DNA of 22,274 nt from a virus, in IMG/VR virus record IMGVR_UViG_3300005056_000222, positions 1 to 22,274 of that record; one strand, given 5' to 3'. Numbering within the stretch: position 1 is the stretch's first letter; each line of letters starts with the position of its first letter. A model generated the notes under the pieces. It saw only the letters and a list, made by a program, of their open reading frames with translations, was not told where the DNA came from and searched no databases. A program made the translations under genes and the position numbers. Positions 1 to 5,990 of this stretch are shown in pieces.

Positions 1-285
1 TCACAAGGCACAATAGTCCACATGCCGGATGTTGGCGCGCAATCGTTCGCTGACCTCAGCTTGCATTTTTGCCATCGAGTTCAGAACCTTGCCAATCTCG
101 CGCCTGGCGTGTGCGATGGCCAGATCCAGCACGCTGGGCGGGTTATGGCGAATTCGGAGCCGACGGCACATTGCAGACGCGGGCGCTTGCCAGATGTAGT
201 GCATGCGCAGGACGCCCCGGTCAAATGGCATCAGCCGACGCCAGGCGCGCTCCACCTGCTCAGCATCAGCCTCATCGATCAGCAT
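1..285 (-). CDS. Small phage protein with HTH-like helices, possible late regulator
   Basis: The 94-residue product has a central stretch (about residues 10-70) rich in alternating Arg/Leu helices: AWRRLMPFDRGVLRMHY, then MCRRLRIRHNPPSVLDLAI. This looks like the sigma-region-4/HTH-type small proteins found at the end of phage early operons (antiterminator or RinA/ArpU-like), but I cannot assign a family. The stop codon occupies bases 1-3. The chosen ATG (285) has no clear ribosome binding site. The frame stays open upstream to 486 and sequence that still looks coding (AEGRYRAAPPQANVAR) lies before this ATG, so the true start may be further out or the gene may be read by coupling from the 84-residue gene that ends at 329. 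Function is inferred only from size, position and helix pattern. Confidence 0.5.
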   Translation of the reverse strand: MLIDEADAEQVERAWRRLMPFDRGVLRMHYIWQAPASAMCRRLRIRHNPPSVLDLAIAHARREIGKVLNSMAKMQAEVSERLRANIRHVDYCAL

Positions 286-328
286 GCGCGCGACGTTGGC
301 TTGCGGGGGCGCCGCTCGGTAACGACCT

Positions 329-583
329 TCAGCTGAGCCGATCGCCCGACCGCTGCATCCGCCCAGACACTGTGCCCTTCCCTTCCTTCCTGTATTTGTC
401 GCACTGCCGACCGTAGTCGCGCAGCGGAAACCTCCATTCTCTTGCCGGCTGGCCGTCCAGGCCGACGAACAGCGACCGATTCGCACAGTCGCCGCACGCT
501 TTGTCCGCCCGGGCCTGCCGCTCCTGGTAGCGGATGGCTATTTCCTCTGGCTTCAGCCGGTACAAGTAGCTCAGGTGGATCAC
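329..583 (-). CDS. Small hypothetical phage protein, Cys-containing
   Basis: The 84-residue product starts at GTG 583. That GTG overlaps the TGA of a 14-codon reading frame just upstream (GTGA junction), which suggests translational coupling. The N-terminal half is charged and helical (RLKPEEIAIRYQERQARADK). The middle holds CGDC, and a later QCDKYRKEG gives a third cysteine, so metal binding is possible but unproven. Proteins with a Cys-x2-Cys pair followed by a GRxCxKY-type segment recur in Burkholderia and Ralstonia prophages next to the HTH-like protein seen here. I know of no function. It belongs to the leftward early-type operon that runs from about 1280 to 1. Confidence 0.6.
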   Translation of the reverse strand: MIHLSYLYRLKPEEIAIRYQERQARADKACGDCANRSLFVGLDGQPAREWRFPLRDYGRQCDKYRKEGKGTVSGRMQRSGDRLS

Positions 584-625
584 GGCAGCAACTCCACCGT
601 CGGCACGTGCTCAAGTAGCAGCACC

Positions 626-808
626 TATGTTTCCCTGATCAATTCCACCTCCTCGAACCCGCAATACTTGTCAAACCCCTTTGTGCCCAGCCCGTGCAGC
701 CCCGTGGCGCCGCGGTGAACCGCGCCCGACAACCTTGGAGATAAGGGCCAGCGTGACCCGCATGTACGCCGGCACCACGTCGCGTGCCTCGATGCCCCGG
801 TCACTCAT
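626..808 (-). pseudogene. Small phage gene with an apparent frameshift
   Basis: The ATG at 806-808 sits in an ATGAGTGA overlap with the stop of the preceding frame (801-803), so it is well placed in the operon. The frame reads MSDRGIEARDVVPAYMRVTL and continues to about LISKVVGRG, then degenerates and stops within about 15 codons. In the next frame a plausible continuation (HRGATGLHGLGTKGFDKYCG, then FEEVELIRET) runs to a TAG at 626-628. The shift falls near 712-725. The simplest reading is a protein of about 60 residues broken by loss of one base, or a sequencing error. Function is unknown. The second half has the compact Gly/Cys pattern of a small phage protein. Confidence 0.5.
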
Positions 809-1280
809 CACGATCGGCCTTGCCAACTAGCCGCCGGCCGTACAGCCGCGTCGAGACGGCCAAGAACTCCTCAGGCGACCGATGCACTTCGTCAGCAACC
901 TTGTGAAGCTCCGAATCTTCCCGGCAATCAATCTCGCCGTCTGCGGTGAACTCGCGGAACCGGTTGAACAAAGTGCCAATCTCGCCCAGCAACTCCTGCT
1001 GTTTGTCAGACAGCTCATCGCGCCCCCCCTGCAACTCGAGCTTCGGCAGCGGCACGAATACGCCATCGCATTGGCGCGCGACAGCTTCAGCGAAATGCGT
1101 GGTGCCGGACAGCCGACGTGGGTGGCAAAACAGATGGGGCACGCTGACTGGACGATGATCGCCCGCGTGTAGTGCGGCTGGATGCCGTCGGCTGACGCCG
1201 AGGCGGGGAATCGGGCCGTGAAGATGTTCGCCCGAAATTCTGGCAAAAGCTGGCTGAATTCTCGCCAGCATCAACGGCAT
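801..1280 (-). pseudogene. Hypothetical phage gene, frameshifted
   Basis: Two adjacent frames each look coding over half the length. From about 1270 to 1105 one frame reads WREFSQLLPEFRANIFTARF and on through SASADGIQPHYTRAIIVQSA to CPICFATHVGCP. From about 1105 to 801 the next frame reads THFAEAVARQCDGVFVPLPK and on to an acidic helical tail ending at TGA 801-803. The other half of each frame is Arg/Ser/Cys-rich noise. One base lost near 1098-1105 explains this. The N-terminus is also unclear: a TGA precedes the first frame at 1271-1273, while the ATG at 1280 is in the second frame. CPIC hints at a metal site. Family unknown. Confidence 0.5.
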
Positions 1281-1455
1281 ATGTTGTTGATTTATAAGGA
1301 AATATTGGTGCGAGGGAGGGGAAACGCGATCCCTTAAGAATCAAGTTGCTATGGACTTTGTGCGGGAATTTCGCGGGCCGGCCGGCGACCTTACTGAGTG
1401 GTGTGTCATCAAGGTATCGCACACCATCAGCCGAGCTGGACCCCGCGCCAGATAA

Positions 1456-1486
1456 GGCTTTGCGGGCGGTCCGAGGCCGCAAAGCC
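1456..1486. repeat. Perfect 10-bp inverted repeat (hairpin)
   Basis: GGCTTTGCGG (1456-1465) pairs with CCGCAAAGCC (1477-1486) across an 11-nt loop. No T-run follows on either strand, so it is unlikely to be an intrinsic terminator. The left arm is part of the 18-nt sequence repeated in inverse orientation at 6020-6037. Confidence 0.6.
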
Positions 1487-1497
1487 GCATACAACAT

Positions 1498-1527
1498 GGC
1501 ACACCCCGGCACATCCACGGCACATGG
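1498..1527 (+). repeat. Phased GGCACA triplet, copy 1
   Basis: GGCACA occurs at 1498, 1508 and 1519, a spacing of 10 and 11 bases that puts all three on one face of the helix. An inverted partner (ATGTGCC) follows at about 1538-1544. The same 10/11 spacing recurs at 3748-3774. Such arrays resemble arm-type binding sites of tyrosine integrases, but no integrase gene is in the window. Confidence 0.55.
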
Positions 1528-1701
1528 TTCAGAGGTCATGTGCCGTGAATTAGGTGCTCCGTGCATCATATTTTACGAGCGCTGCCAACAAAAACGATCG
1601 CTGGTGCCGTGCCTGCTCGGTGCGCTTTCATTTCGCCCTCTTTGTTCTAGGCTAGACGGTGTATCTAGAGCGATGCTTTCTGGTCTCTTTGGGAGATGAA
1701 C

Positions 1702-2055
1702 ATGGCGAACTCACGCGGCGTGGTACTGGTTCCCTTCCGGGCTCTGCTACTGGTTCTCGCTTGCGGAGCTTCAATCGTGTTTGGTCAGCAGGTCATCGCG
1801 CCAGGTCGTGATCCCAACATTCACCAATCAGACGTTAAGGGAACCTTTAGGGATTCCTGCGAAAGCTGCCGATGGGAAACGTGGGAGTGCCGAGCGGGAA
1901 CCAACGACCCCGGCGCAAATTTCTCAAACAACGCCTTGTCTTGCCTCTGCAAGCCTTACCGCGGCGACTATGACAGATATGGCGTCTGCTACCAGTTCTG
2001 TCCGAACGGCCAGCTTTGCAATAAGAACGGTGTGCTGACATGTGGCAATTGTTAG
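1702..2055 (+). CDS. Secreted Cys-rich protein, probable cyanovirin-N homology (CVNH) domain
   Basis: The 117-residue product has a classic Sec signal peptide: Arg, then the hydrophobic run ALLLVLACGASIVFG, with likely cleavage before QQVIAPG. The mature part follows the CVNH pattern: a GTFRDSCESC opening, a LSCLC strand pair in the middle, and a closing NKNGVLTCGNC that matches the family's 'N-x-G-x-L-x-C' end. CVNH proteins bind mannose-rich glycans. The many cysteines fit disulfides in the periplasm or outside the cell. GGGAG abuts the first ATG (1696) with no spacer but sits 6 nt before the second ATG (1702), so I prefer the second. Role in a prophage is unknown; a lysogenic-conversion or cell-surface function is an inference. 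No terminator is visible behind it. Confidence 0.6.
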   Translation: MANSRGVVLVPFRALLLVLACGASIVFGQQVIAPGRDPNIHQSDVKGTFRDSCESCRWETWECRAGTNDPGANFSNNALSCLCKPYRGDYDRYGVCYQFCPNGQLCNKNGVLTCGNC

Positions 2056-2086
2056 GAGGCATTGCTGGGAGCGAGCACTGCCTTCG

Positions 2087-2214
2087 GAGTTTTGGTGACG
2101 AGTCGAGACGCTTTATAAATCAATGCCTTGCGCAACTCGCAACTTGCAAAATCAAGGCTAACCAAGGTCAACAAGGGCCAATCCAGCCCAGCCTAGGTGA
2201 AATTTAGCTACAGT
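2087..2214 (+). repeat. Long direct repeat, copy A
   Basis: This 128-nt stretch aligns without gaps to 3586-3713; by hand I count about 104 matches (roughly 81%). It begins GAGTTTTGGTGACG in both copies and contains CTTTATAAATCAAYGCCTT, GCAACTCGCA and CCTAGGTG. Repeated CAAGG elements fill the middle. The two copies flank the membrane protein/metallopeptidase cassette, like the ends left by a site-specific or homologous insertion. Confidence 0.75.
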
Positions 2215-2230
2215 GCGCTGCTTCGCTGAT

Positions 2231-2250
2231 TACTGTATATTCATACAGTA
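2231..2250. promoter_or_regulatory. LexA (SOS) box
   Basis: TACTGTATATTCATACAGTA matches the LexA consensus CTGT-N8-ACAG, with the outer TA and TA also conserved; it is a near-perfect palindrome. It lies 107 nt before the start codon of the membrane protein at 2357 and nothing else divides them, so it most likely represses that gene and the metallopeptidase behind it until DNA damage. Confidence 0.85.
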
Positions 2251-2356
2251 GTATCTTTGTGCCTCACGATGTACGCTACGCGCGGGCGCAGAGGCGCCAC
2301 ATATTGTGCTTAATACGCCGCATAGTCGATGGCGAGTCTTATCCCCAAAGAAAACT

Positions 2357-2857
2357 ATGTCAGACAAGAAAGAGCAGGGATGCATTGCCCGTTGGTTCGC
2401 CCGCGAGACTCGGGGTTTACTGGGCGGGTTTTTGGGCGGGATTGTGGCGTCGGTTGTCGCGTTTGCAGCAATCAACCACTACAGCACGCCCATCAAAGTG
2501 GCGGGCGCAGACGCGGTCTCGATCGCGAACACGTATATCGTCTATACGACGTTTGTGATCGCTGCTGTTGCCGCGCTACTTGGTATTGCGGGCCTGATCT
2601 TTACAGAGCACTTTTCTATGGAGAAGGACGCCCACGTAGAGAATGCGTTCAGAGCCCTGCTCGCTCAGCTCACCACGGACGAGGACAAGGCAGTGAAGTT
2701 CGTGAAGGAACTGATGAAGAATTCTGAGGTCGTTCAGAGTGTGAACTACAGCATTAACGAAAAGATCAACGAAATCGTGGCGCAACGCAAAGCCCATGCG
2801 GGTCAACGTGAAAACGCCGCCCGCGATGAGAAAAACGCGCTTCACGATTTGTCGTAG
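2357..2857 (+). CDS. Two-TM membrane protein with cytoplasmic helical tail
   Basis: The 166-residue product begins MSDKKEQG and has two strong membrane segments, GLLGGFLGGIVASVVAFAAI (about residues 21-40) and TFVIAAVAALLGIAGLIF (about 64-82). The loop between them is short. The C-terminal half, about 80 residues, is charged and helical (TTDEDKAVKFVKELMKNSEV) and likely cytoplasmic. An in-frame ATG at 2306 also exists, but MSDKK gives a more natural N-terminus. It lies behind a LexA box and 11 nt ahead of a metallopeptidase gene with which it forms a two-gene unit ending at a strong terminator. I know no family for it. A membrane effector or sensor acted on by the peptidase is an inference. 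Confidence 0.75.
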   Translation: MSDKKEQGCIARWFARETRGLLGGFLGGIVASVVAFAAINHYSTPIKVAGADAVSIANTYIVYTTFVIAAVAALLGIAGLIFTEHFSMEKDAHVENAFRALLAQLTTDEDKAVKFVKELMKNSEVVQSVNYSINEKINEIVAQRKAHAGQRENAARDEKNALHDLS

Positions 2858-2868
2858 AGGGAGGACAT

Positions 2869-3474
2869 ATGGTTAAAGCCGCCGCTGCTCCCCAAATCCT
2901 TACTGTGTCGGATCTGGGGAAATACCTGGAGAGCAAGTTTGGGTATGACATGTTTGCTGATGCACCTCCGATCGATGTCGATCACATTGCCAGCCTGCTT
3001 GGCATTGATGTGGTTGAGTCCCCAACATTTAATGGGACGACGGCAGGATCGATAGATGACGATACGGTGGGCTTGATTACCTTGGGCAAGCAGGGAACTG
3101 CGACTGTTTGGATCAATCCGCGGCAGAACTCATATGAACCGCGCCGCCGGTTCACTCTTGCCCACGAGATCGGCCACTTTTGCCTACACCGAGTTGACGG
3201 TCGACTAGAATTTGTCGATGACAAAAGCACGATGAGCCGAAGCGAATCGTATTGGACAAGGCATGAGTCCGAAGCAAATAGCTTTGCTGCAGATTTGCTT
3301 ATGCCGACGAAATTGGTGAATGCAGAGGGCCGTCCGATCATTGACGCGTACAAGAAGGACAACGATACAACTACCATGCCGTTAGATCGTTTCGTTGCTC
3401 AAATGGCGCCGCGTTTCCATGTCTCCACTATGGCAATGGAATACCGCGTCAAGAATATGCTTGGCAAACGTTGA
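2869..3474 (+). CDS. ImmA/IrrE-family metallo-endopeptidase
   Basis: The 201-residue product has the zinc site FTLAHEIGHFCLH (HExxH at residues 99-103) and the downstream helix HESEANSFAADLLMP, whose glutamate supplies the third ligand. Family members cleave DNA-binding repressors (ImmA cleaves ImmR on ICEBs1; IrrE cleaves DdrO in Deinococcus). The usual HTH partner is absent: there is no XRE domain in this protein or in either neighbour. An excellent site (GGGAGGAC) precedes ATG 2869. It is co-transcribed with the upstream two-TM protein, under a LexA box, and followed by an intrinsic terminator. The substrate may be that membrane protein, the phage repressor elsewhere in the prophage, or a host protein; the sequence does not say. 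Confidence 0.9.
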   Translation: MVKAAAAPQILTVSDLGKYLESKFGYDMFADAPPIDVDHIASLLGIDVVESPTFNGTTAGSIDDDTVGLITLGKQGTATVWINPRQNSYEPRRRFTLAHEIGHFCLHRVDGRLEFVDDKSTMSRSESYWTRHESEANSFAADLLMPTKLVNAEGRPIIDAYKKDNDTTTMPLDRFVAQMAPRFHVSTMAMEYRVKNMLGKR

Positions 3475-3490
3475 TCTCTCGGATCTTCTG

Positions 3491-3516
3491 AAAGCTCGCC
3501 TCGGCGAGCTTTTTTT
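3491..3516 (+). terminator. Intrinsic terminator after metallopeptidase gene
   Basis: AAAGCTCGCC pairs with GGCGAGCTTT around a 2-nt TC turn (10-bp stem), followed by an unbroken T-run to 3516. It closes the LexA-controlled two-gene unit. Confidence 0.9.
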
Positions 3517-3585
3517 CCTCTCAGGCACACCGCCGTATGTAGCGAAGGCATGGCTAACGCTTGTTAGGCCATTCCCGCGCGATTT

Positions 3586-3713
3586 GAGTTTTGGTGACGT
3601 ACCAGAACGCTTTATAAATCAACGCCTTGTGCAACTCGCAGATTGCAAAACCAAGGCCAAACAAGGGCAATCAAGGCCAATCCAGCATGCCCTAGGTGCA
3701 ATTTAGGTGCAGT
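3586..3713 (+). repeat. Long direct repeat, copy B
   Basis: This is the second copy of the 128-nt repeat at 2087-2214 (offset 1499, no gaps, about 81% identical). Differences are spread evenly, apart from a cluster in the ten bases just before the CTTTATAAATCAA core. It lies beyond the terminator of the metallopeptidase gene, so the two copies enclose that transcription unit completely. Confidence 0.75.
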
Positions 3714-3747
3714 TTCTAGTCACAAAGCGGAAAGCGGCCTGAACCCT

Positions 3748-3776
3748 GGCACATCTCGGCACAGTCCCGGCACACC
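3748..3776 (+). repeat. Phased GGCACA triplet, copy 2
   Basis: GGCACA occurs at 3748, 3758 and 3769, with the same 10- and 11-base spacing as the array at 1498-1527. It lies just outside repeat copy B and 10 bases or so before the end of the trypsin-like gene. Confidence 0.55.
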
Positions 3777-3784
3777 ATCGGGCA

Positions 3785-4654
3785 TTACTCGAATGTCTCA
3801 GGTGGCTTAACTGGCCGGAGTCCCATCGCAGTCGAATGTTGCCAGCAAAGCGTCATGTCGCAGCAAGTACCAAGGGCTGTGATTTTCTCGTTCTGCTCGA
3901 TGACGTGGTCTGGGTAAATCAATCCTGTGTACGGTCCGAGTAGGCGAAGTCCGCGAGCTGTATCAACAAACACAGGCCCTCCCGACATCCCCGGCGCTCC
4001 GTATCCGTCCAAGACAATTTCTCGTTGGCGATCGGCGACCCGAAGTGCTGCAATGAATCGCGTCAAAACGATCGGAGTTGGTTGGCCTTCCCCGAGAGCG
4101 CTGTATCCGTACGGATATCCAACCAGATAAACCTTGTCGCCGGGGTCTACTAGATGCTCAAGGCAATTGCCTTGGTCAATCACCTGTAAGTCTGAGATAC
4201 GTATAGTCTCGGGCAGACGGAGCTTCACGGCATCATGCCAGAAGGGGACACGGATACCGATTGCGTTCAAATCGCCTTGGGGCACATCCTGCTCATCTTG
4301 AAACCACAGCGGTGCGAATTTTCCACCGCTGCGATCGTAGAGAGGCAAAGTTATCTCCTGAGCCCCCCCAATTGTTTCCATTCCCTGCCCAATGGACTCG
4401 GAAGCCTGCAACTTGATCCGTATCGACATTCTGCTTGGAAGCTGATGGCCGACCCTGACGAGGTGTTTGTCATAACCAGTCACGACATGCCAGCATGTGT
4501 ATAGATACAGCCCGTCGGCTTCACGCACAACGAATCCGCTTGCATACGCGTTTTCAATCGCAGCACCATTTTCGTCAAGGCACTGGAGATAGACCGCCTT
4601 GAATGGAAGGAAATGCCGGCGGTTGCTCGGGTACTGCGGGTCTGCATCCGTCAA
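3785..4654 (-). CDS. Trypsin-like serine peptidase domain protein
   Basis: The 289-residue protein has the chymotrypsin-fold triad in order: His56 in LYTCWHVVTG, Asp128 in QGDLNAIGI and Ser224 in GAPGMSGGPVF. There is no signal peptide, transmembrane segment or extra domain, so it probably acts in the cytoplasm. This matches the stand-alone trypsin-like peptidases often found among bacterial defence and stress genes, where a peptidase may activate or cut a partner. Translation probably starts at TTG 4654: GAGGGG lies 7 nt upstream, and no ATG fits better. It is leftward, 152 nt after the SRAP gene. Whether it shares that gene's SOS-box promoter is unclear because a hairpin lies between. Target unknown. 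Confidence 0.8.
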   Translation of the reverse strand: MTDADPQYPSNRRHFLPFKAVYLQCLDENGAAIENAYASGFVVREADGLYLYTCWHVVTGYDKHLVRVGHQLPSRMSIRIKLQASESIGQGMETIGGAQEITLPLYDRSGGKFAPLWFQDEQDVPQGDLNAIGIRVPFWHDAVKLRLPETIRISDLQVIDQGNCLEHLVDPGDKVYLVGYPYGYSALGEGQPTPIVLTRFIAALRVADRQREIVLDGYGAPGMSGGPVFVDTARGLRLLGPYTGLIYPDHVIEQNEKITALGTCCDMTLCWQHSTAMGLRPVKPPETFE

Positions 4655-4694
4655 GTCTCGTCCCCCTCAAAAATTGCAATCCGCGGGATCGCGA

Positions 4695-4722
4695 GCAGGT
4701 GGGGCCAATATGCCCGACCTGC
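4695..4722. repeat. Stem-loop between SRAP and peptidase genes
   Basis: GCAGGT-G-GGGC pairs with GCCC-G-ACCTGC across a 6-nt loop, with one G-G mismatch. There is no T-run on the minus strand, so it is a weak terminator candidate; it may attenuate or separate the two leftward genes. Confidence 0.4.
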
Positions 4723-4806
4723 TTCTTGATCGCTAAAGACAATATTGTGCAACACAATCTCGCACTAACGGGCCGACCAAAACCCGCCTTCGCAGTTGAC
4801 CACCAA

Positions 4807-5475
4807 TTACGCGCGCTTCGCACGCGGCGCCACAGGATCCGGCTCAGTGGCCATCAACTCCGCCGGATACAACCTTAAGAAGCTGCGAGCGACCTCAGTA
4901 TCGCGGCACGTCAGCCAACTGCCCCGCTCCTCCCTGGGCACGACCACCACACTGCGTTTCTCCTTGCCAGGCGCGTGCATGCGTCGCATGAGCAAGTGGT
5001 TGTCCGCGTTGAGGGTCAGCATCGTGAAGGAATGCAATCCATCCGGCCACGACCGCCATAGCCCGGCAATGGCAAACGCCGGCTCATCCTGCACCCAGAT
5101 CCGATATCGCGTCGACTTCGTCGGGTCGGCCTCATAGTTAGGTTCGTAGACGGCCGTCGCCGGCACTAGGCAGAGCTGGCCAGCTTTCCACGCCGCGCTG
5201 AAGCTGCGCTTCTCCCCGACCGTCTCTGCTCGAGCATTCATCGTGTCGAAGTCCTTCGGCCTAGTTCCGGCCGGCGCGCGATCGAGGATTCTGGCGCGCG
5301 GCACCATGCCAAAGCTGGCCAGGACACTGTCTCGGCGGTCGTCAGCATCGGCACGTACGATCGGCGCCGCATAGTCGCGGTATGTCTCGGGCTTCCAGTC
5401 CAGATCCGGCGGCGGCTCGATGCCGAACACGTCGCGCAGCAGCTGCCGCTGTGTGGGCCTGTAGTTCGTGCACAT
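4807..5475 (-). CDS. SRAP (HMCES/YedK-type) DNA abasic-site protein
   Basis: The 222-residue protein starts MCTNY, so Cys2 is exposed after Met removal, as the family needs to form a covalent thiazolidine link to abasic sites in single-stranded DNA. Further family marks are FGMVPRA, FDTMNARAETV, FSAAWKAGQLCLVPATAVYE (catalytic Asn and Glu) and the histidine in MRRMHAP. The C-terminal region is the phage-type version. YedK/HMCES shields abasic sites during DNA damage. AGGGAG lies 5 nt before the ATG. The gene follows a small gene by 21 nt and both sit behind a LexA box, which fits the name 'SOS response-associated'. A role in protecting phage DNA during SOS-triggered induction is an inference. 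Confidence 0.9.
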   Translation of the reverse strand: MCTNYRPTQRQLLRDVFGIEPPPDLDWKPETYRDYAAPIVRADADDRRDSVLASFGMVPRARILDRAPAGTRPKDFDTMNARAETVGEKRSFSAAWKAGQLCLVPATAVYEPNYEADPTKSTRYRIWVQDEPAFAIAGLWRSWPDGLHSFTMLTLNADNHLLMRRMHAPGKEKRSVVVVPREERGSWLTCRDTEVARSFLRLYPAELMATEPDPVAPRAKRA

Positions 5476-5496
5476 GCTCGCTCCCTGTTGCTGTCG

Positions 5497-5865
5497 TCAA
5501 CTGTTGCGGCGGCGCCTTGCCTCGCGCTTGGCGGCCCATGGATCTTGTGTGGCCAGCTTGGCCGACCACTCTTCCTCTGCCCTTCTGTGCAGCTCTTCCT
5601 CGAGGCACGGCTCGCCAACCAGTTCGCGCCGCAGCGCGCCGAGCACGATTTCCAGTGCCGTGGCTGTCGATGTGCCGGCGGACGCGGGAAAGCAGGCGAG
5701 CAACTGATCGGCGCGGCGGACGATCGCCTGCAGCCTGGCGATCTCCCACAGGAGCGCGCGGACCTCTGGCGTGCGGTTGCGCCGGTACATGGCGCGGAGC
5801 TGCACGGCCGACAGCGGCTCGGGATAGCGCGAATCACGGCACTGGCCGGCGACGACATCAGCCAT
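5497..5865 (-). CDS. Hypothetical prophage protein upstream of SRAP
   Basis: The 122-residue product, from MADVVAG, is mostly helical (RAMYRRNRTPEVRALLWEIA, LQAIVRRADQLLACF) with a strongly basic end (AAKREARRRRNS). I do not recognise a named family, though similar small proteins accompany SRAP genes in Burkholderiales prophages. The frame stays open upstream to 6063. The residues just before this ATG (STHITPLLART) look coding, and no ribosome binding site precedes it, so the start may be earlier. A 17-codon frame (5906-5853) overlaps the start and could couple translation. The LexA box at 5930-5945 is about 65 nt upstream, and SRAP follows after 21 nt, so this is probably the first gene of an SOS-controlled pair. 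Confidence 0.6.
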   Translation of the reverse strand: MADVVAGQCRDSRYPEPLSAVQLRAMYRRNRTPEVRALLWEIARLQAIVRRADQLLACFPASAGTSTATALEIVLGALRRELVGEPCLEEELHRRAEEEWSAKLATQDPWAAKREARRRRNS

Positions 5866-5927
5866 CGTGCGTGCCAGTAACGGCGTGATGTGTGTGCTTC
5901 CGGTTGCGCATACGCTTTTCGACCAAC

Positions 5928-5947
5928 CACTGTATATATGTACAGTA
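5928..5947. promoter_or_regulatory. LexA (SOS) box
   Basis: ACTGTATATATGTACAGTA carries CTGT (5930-5933), eight bases, then ACAG (5942-5945), with T-A rich spacing exactly as in the consensus operator. It lies upstream of the leftward pair ending with the SRAP gene. It is the second such box in this cargo region. Confidence 0.85.
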
Positions 5948-5990
5948 TAAATCAGCAGCGCGGCTAAAGTCGGGCGGGGGTCGGGAAAAA

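Larger units (their letters stand above)
1281..1701. other. Non-coding stretch with hairpin and phased repeats
   Basis: I see no convincing gene here. It holds a copy of the CCTTATAAATCAA motif on the minus strand (1287-1299), a perfect 10-bp hairpin (1456-1486), three GGCACA repeats at 1498, 1508 and 1519, and the leader of the cyanovirin-like gene. The long open frames across it have no ribosome binding site and read as noise. Confidence 0.5.

Noticed and set aside
1456-1486. Intrinsic terminator
   Set aside because: The stem is perfect but no T-run follows on either strand.
1346-1699. Open frame of 117 codons ahead of the CVNH gene
   Set aside because: No ribosome binding site, noise-like composition, and it runs through the hairpin and GGCACA repeats.
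3395-3706. Open frame of 103 codons over the terminator and repeat B
   Set aside because: It overlaps the metallopeptidase end and the terminator and has no coding character.
1494-3780. CRISPR array
   Set aside because: GGCACA units are 6 bases with 10/11-base steps and only three copies each; no spacer-repeat pattern.
5238-5930. Long minus-strand frame (230 codons) across the SRAP operon
   Set aside because: Arg/Ser/Pro-rich shadow of the SRAP gene and the gene before it in another frame.
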